DNA of 17,266 bases from CAINVV01 sp964506325 (GTDB lineage: Bacteria > Bacteroidota > Bacteroidia > Bacteroidales > Prolixibacteraceae), in contig CAZDLO010000070.1 in NCBI GenBank assembly GCA_964506325.1, positions 1 through 17,266 of the forward strand, written 5' to 3'. Positions within the stretch are counted from its first letter, which is position 1. Each line of letters starts with the position of its first letter. The notes beneath the pieces are model-generated. The model searched no databases. It saw only the letters and a program-made list of their open reading frames with translations, and was not told where the DNA came from. The translations under genes were made by a program, and so were the position numbers. Shown piece by piece: positions 14,689 to 17,266 of the stretch.

Positions 14689-15966
14689 ATGACTTCAACA
14701 GTCCCATTTTTTTTAAGCCGTATTATAGGGGCCAAAGTTTTTGACCCTCAAAGGAAGTATGTCGGTACAGTCAAAGACCTGCTTCTAGGTCCGGACCCCT
14801 CTGTTGGCACAGAGACCACGGAAAGGCCTGTCGTTAATGGTATTACACTCCAGGCAGATAAAAAAATCAATCATTTTTCCTTCGACTATTTTGAGGTATC
14901 GAAAAAGAAGAGGAAGTTGTATGTTGTGTGCAACAAGCTGGAAGAACTTCCCGATCATCTGAAAGAGACCAGCATTCCCCTGGCTGCCCTGGTAATGGAC
15001 AAGCAGATCGTGGATTTAAACGGACGCAAAGTAGTAAGGGTCAATGATGTAAGACTTGCCACCATCAACAATGTGACTTACGCCATTGCAGTTGACGTCG
15101 GGGCAGAGGGATTGCTCCGGCGCATTGGAATAGTGCAGCCGGTCAAGTTTCTGTTTTCAATGTTGAAAATGAATGTTCCCTCAAAATTCATCTCATGGGA
15201 TGACATGGAGGCCATAGATTACTCCAACCTGAGTATCAAGCTGACATCCACCTATTCGAAATTAAATACGCTGCACCCCTCCGACCTTGCGGATATTATT
15301 GAAGAGCTGGACAACCGTTCCAGGCAATCTGTTTTTCTTTCTCTGGATGAAGAGATGGCCGCTGACGTTCTGGAAGAAATGGAACCTAAAGCCCAGATAA
15401 AGATTATCGAGGGAATGTCTGTTGAGAAGATGGCTGATGTACTGGAAAAAATGCCTGCCAATGAGGCTGCGGATATCCTTGATGAACTGGAGGTCGAAAG
15501 AGCTGAACTGCTTCTGAATGAAATGGAGGAGGAATCATCCTCCGAAGTTCGCGAGCTTCTGGAATATGAAAACTATGAAGTGGGCAGTATCATGACAACT
15601 GAGATTCTTGCCTACGAGGAAAACACTACAGTAGAGGCTGTATTTCAGGACCTTAGAGCCAATCAACCAGAGGTAGAGTCGATGTTTGGATTTTTTGTCA
15701 TCAACAGCGACAATGAACTAATCGCAACCTTCTCCTTCAGGGATCTGGCAGTCTCCGACCCCACTGCCCCGATTTCATCGTTTATGAATGATGATCCCAT
15801 CTTTTTGTACGATGAACAGAAAATTGATGATGTCGCCGAATTGGTTTCCAAATATAACCTCCTTGCAATCCCGGTCATCAACAAAAACAAACAACTTGAA
15901 GGAATGGTGGTTATCCACGACGTGATCGAAGATTTGGTCAACAAAAGAAGGACGAATAAAAAATAG
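14689..15966 (+). CDS. Soluble PRC-barrel / MgtE_N / CBS-pair protein, probable magnesium-sensing partner of the NRAMP transporter
   Basis: A 425-residue protein without membrane helices. Residues 1 to about 165 form PRC-barrel-like units (GAKVFDPQRKYVGTVKDLLL, and LNGRKVVRVNDVRLATI). An MgtE intracellular N domain follows at about 195-296, with helical repeats such as LHPSDLADIIEELD and MEPKAQIKIIEGMSVEKMAD. A pair of CBS domains lies at about 297-415 (VGSIMTTEILAYEENTTVEA; ISSFMNDDPIFLYD). In the Mg channel MgtE the same N-plus-CBS module binds Mg in the cytoplasm and gates the pore; here the pore domain is absent. The gene ends 11 bases before an NRAMP-fold transporter, so this module probably regulates that transporter. 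The start has a full AAAGGAGG five bases upstream, unusual among the genes of this window. The acidic helices (many Glu and Asp) fit divalent-cation binding. Confidence 0.9.
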   Translation: MTSTVPFFLSRIIGAKVFDPQRKYVGTVKDLLLGPDPSVGTETTERPVVNGITLQADKKINHFSFDYFEVSKKKRKLYVVCNKLEELPDHLKETSIPLAALVMDKQIVDLNGRKVVRVNDVRLATINNVTYAIAVDVGAEGLLRRIGIVQPVKFLFSMLKMNVPSKFISWDDMEAIDYSNLSIKLTSTYSKLNTLHPSDLADIIEELDNRSRQSVFLSLDEEMAADVLEEMEPKAQIKIIEGMSVEKMADVLEKMPANEAADILDELEVERAELLLNEMEEESSSEVRELLEYENYEVGSIMTTEILAYEENTTVEAVFQDLRANQPEVESMFGFFVINSDNELIATFSFRDLAVSDPTAPISSFMNDDPIFLYDEQKIDDVAELVSKYNLLAIPVINKNKQLEGMVVIHDVIEDLVNKRRTNKK

Positions 15967-15977
15967 AGGGATCAGGT

Positions 15978-17234
15978 ATGTTCAAGGATAAATTAAGGAG
16001 GAGGTCGCTTTACAAAAGAATCGGAATATTCCTGGCTATTCTTGGTCCGGGAATTATCACGGGCAGCGTGGACAATGATGCCGGTGGAATAACCACCTAT
16101 TCTGTTGCAGGTGCTGTTTACGGGTACAACCTGATATGGACCCTGATACCTTCATTCCTGGTCCTTACTGTCATACAGGAGATGAACGCACGAATGGGGA
16201 TCGTTACCGGCAAAGGACTCGCAGATCTGATCCGGGAAAATGCCGGAGTAAAGGTCACCTTCTTTATATTCCTCGGACTGCTCATCGCGGATATTGGAAA
16301 TACAACAACGGAATTTGCCGGAGTTGCCGGCAGTATGGAGGTTTTCCATGTAAGTAAGTATGTGTCAGTACCTGTCGTTGGTTTTATGGTTTGGATATTG
16401 GTTGTCAAGGGAACCTACAAAATTGCCGAAAGAATCTTCCTGTTATTCAGCGTCTCCCTGCTTACATATGTCATCTCAGCTATCCTGGGAAAACCGCAAT
16501 GGTCAGAAATCGGCCACAGCATAGTCCATCCTGACTTTCCGGTCAATTCAGCAAGCCTGGCCATGGTGATCGGGCTTGTTGGAACCACTATCGCCCCCTG
16601 GATGCAGTTCTATATGCAATCCTCCGTGATCGAGAAAGGGCTGAAAATGAAAAACTACAAATATACCATGATCGATATTGTAGTTGGGACAGTTGCAACG
16701 GTAGTTGTGGCTTTCTTCATCATGGTCGCATGCGCTTCCACCTTGCACCAGAACGGAATCGTGATAGAAGAAGCAAAAGATGCTGCCCTTGCACTCAAAC
16801 CTCTTGCCGGACAATTTGCCTCCCAGGTTTTCGCCTTCGGGCTTTTCGTAGCGTCCATATTTTCTGCCACGATTTTGCCGCTTGCCACTGCCTTTTACGT
16901 ATGTGAAGCTTTTGGATTCGAGGCAGGAATAGATAAGAAATGGGATGAAGCACCTGAATTTTATGTGCTTTATACCTCCATACTGGTAATTTCAGCCGCT
17001 ATCATCCTTGTTCCCAATGCTCCCTTGATCGCAATTTCACTCTGGTCCCAGGTCATTAACGGCATATTGTTGCCGGTAGTCCTGGTGTGCATGATCCTGC
17101 TGGTTAACAACAAGAAAATCATGGGTGAGTATGTCAACAAGCCTTTCAACAATATCATCGGATGGTCCACAGTCTCCATCATGGTGTTACTGTCGGTGAT
17201 GCTGCTGGGTTCACGCATAATGGATCTGTTCTGA
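15978..17234 (+). CDS. NRAMP-fold divalent metal transporter with non-canonical metal site (probable Mg transporter)
   Basis: A 418-residue inner-membrane protein with about 11 helices. ILGPGIITGSVDNDAGG (residues 21-37) aligns without gaps to helix 1 of Mn/Fe NRAMPs, but the DPGN motif reads DAGG: the Asp is kept (Asp34) and the Asn is Gly37. In helix 6 the MPHN motif aligns with APWM (206-209), so the soft-metal-selective Met is Ala206. Helix 3 carries the acidic TTEFAGVAGSMEVF. Loss of the Met and Asn is what is reported for NRAMP-related magnesium transporters, and the adjacent MgtE_N-CBS protein supports magnesium as the substrate. Classical mntH is therefore not a safe name. It is the second gene of the operon, 11 bases after the CBS gene. 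Its stop lies 32 bases before the window ends, so any downstream terminator is not visible. Confidence 0.9.
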   Translation: MFKDKLRRRSLYKRIGIFLAILGPGIITGSVDNDAGGITTYSVAGAVYGYNLIWTLIPSFLVLTVIQEMNARMGIVTGKGLADLIRENAGVKVTFFIFLGLLIADIGNTTTEFAGVAGSMEVFHVSKYVSVPVVGFMVWILVVKGTYKIAERIFLLFSVSLLTYVISAILGKPQWSEIGHSIVHPDFPVNSASLAMVIGLVGTTIAPWMQFYMQSSVIEKGLKMKNYKYTMIDIVVGTVATVVVAFFIMVACASTLHQNGIVIEEAKDAALALKPLAGQFASQVFAFGLFVASIFSATILPLATAFYVCEAFGFEAGIDKKWDEAPEFYVLYTSILVISAAIILVPNAPLIAISLWSQVINGILLPVVLVCMILLVNNKKIMGEYVNKPFNNIIGWSTVSIMVLLSVMLLGSRIMDLF

Positions 17235-17266
17235 CATTCCTTCCGGATCTCCTAAACAAACCTCCC

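Noticed and set aside
1..17266. CRISPR arrays, tRNA or rRNA genes, insertion sequences, phage or toxin-antitoxin modules
   Set aside because: No repeat-spacer pattern, cloverleaf, transposase motif or terminal inverted repeats were seen anywhere in the window.

Overview
The window looks like a chromosomal segment of a free-living or gut Bacteroidota (Bacteroidales-like) bacterium. The evidence is: promoter matches of the TTTG / TAnnTTTG type, start codons mostly without a Shine-Dalgarno sequence, a GntR-headed sugar-binding regulator driving a xylB-xylA-xylE operon, an OmpA-family protein with the TPR / PD40 / CarboxypepD_reg / OmpA layout known from this phylum, and small Cys-anchored lipoproteins. 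I see no insertion sequence, phage gene, CRISPR array, tRNA or rRNA.

Layout. (1) 7-2362, minus: an OmpA-family envelope protein with PorE-like architecture, followed by a small lipoprotein. (2) 2559-3638, minus: class II fructose-bisphosphate aldolase with its own terminator. (3) 3826-5783, minus: a tight three-gene operon encoding separate parts of a cobalamin-dependent methionine synthase. These are a corrinoid-binding protein, a zinc homocysteine methyltransferase and a reactivation-domain protein. The corrinoid protein lacks the helical cap and the His-bearing DxHxxG motif, as if an internal in-frame segment had been lost. No pterin-binding (methyl-THF) domain is present. (4) 6133-6588, plus: a Rieske iron-sulfur lipoprotein, convergent with (5) a secreted GH51 alpha-L-arabinofuranosidase (6644-8179, minus). 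(6) 8599-13957, plus: regulator, xylulokinase, xylose isomerase and a xylose:proton symporter. Together with the divergent GH51 enzyme this reads as a locus for pentoses from arabinoxylan-type hemicellulose. The 419-bp divergent gap holds a cluster of palindromes and direct repeats that are good operator candidates. (7) 14024-14407, minus: a small VOC-fold protein. (8) 14689-17234, plus: a two-gene operon of a soluble PRC-barrel / MgtE_N / CBS protein and an NRAMP-fold transporter. The transporter's metal site departs from classical Mn/Fe NRAMPs and fits the Mg-transporting NRAMP-related clade. A well-formed promoter and a structured leader precede this operon.

The most noteworthy points are the gutted corrinoid protein inside an otherwise intact split methionine synthase operon, and the pairing of an MgtE-type magnesium-sensing module with an atypical NRAMP transporter behind a leader that may sequester its ribosome binding site. 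Most of the remainder is recognisable metabolism. Functional statements rest on motif recognition by eye; no database search was run.
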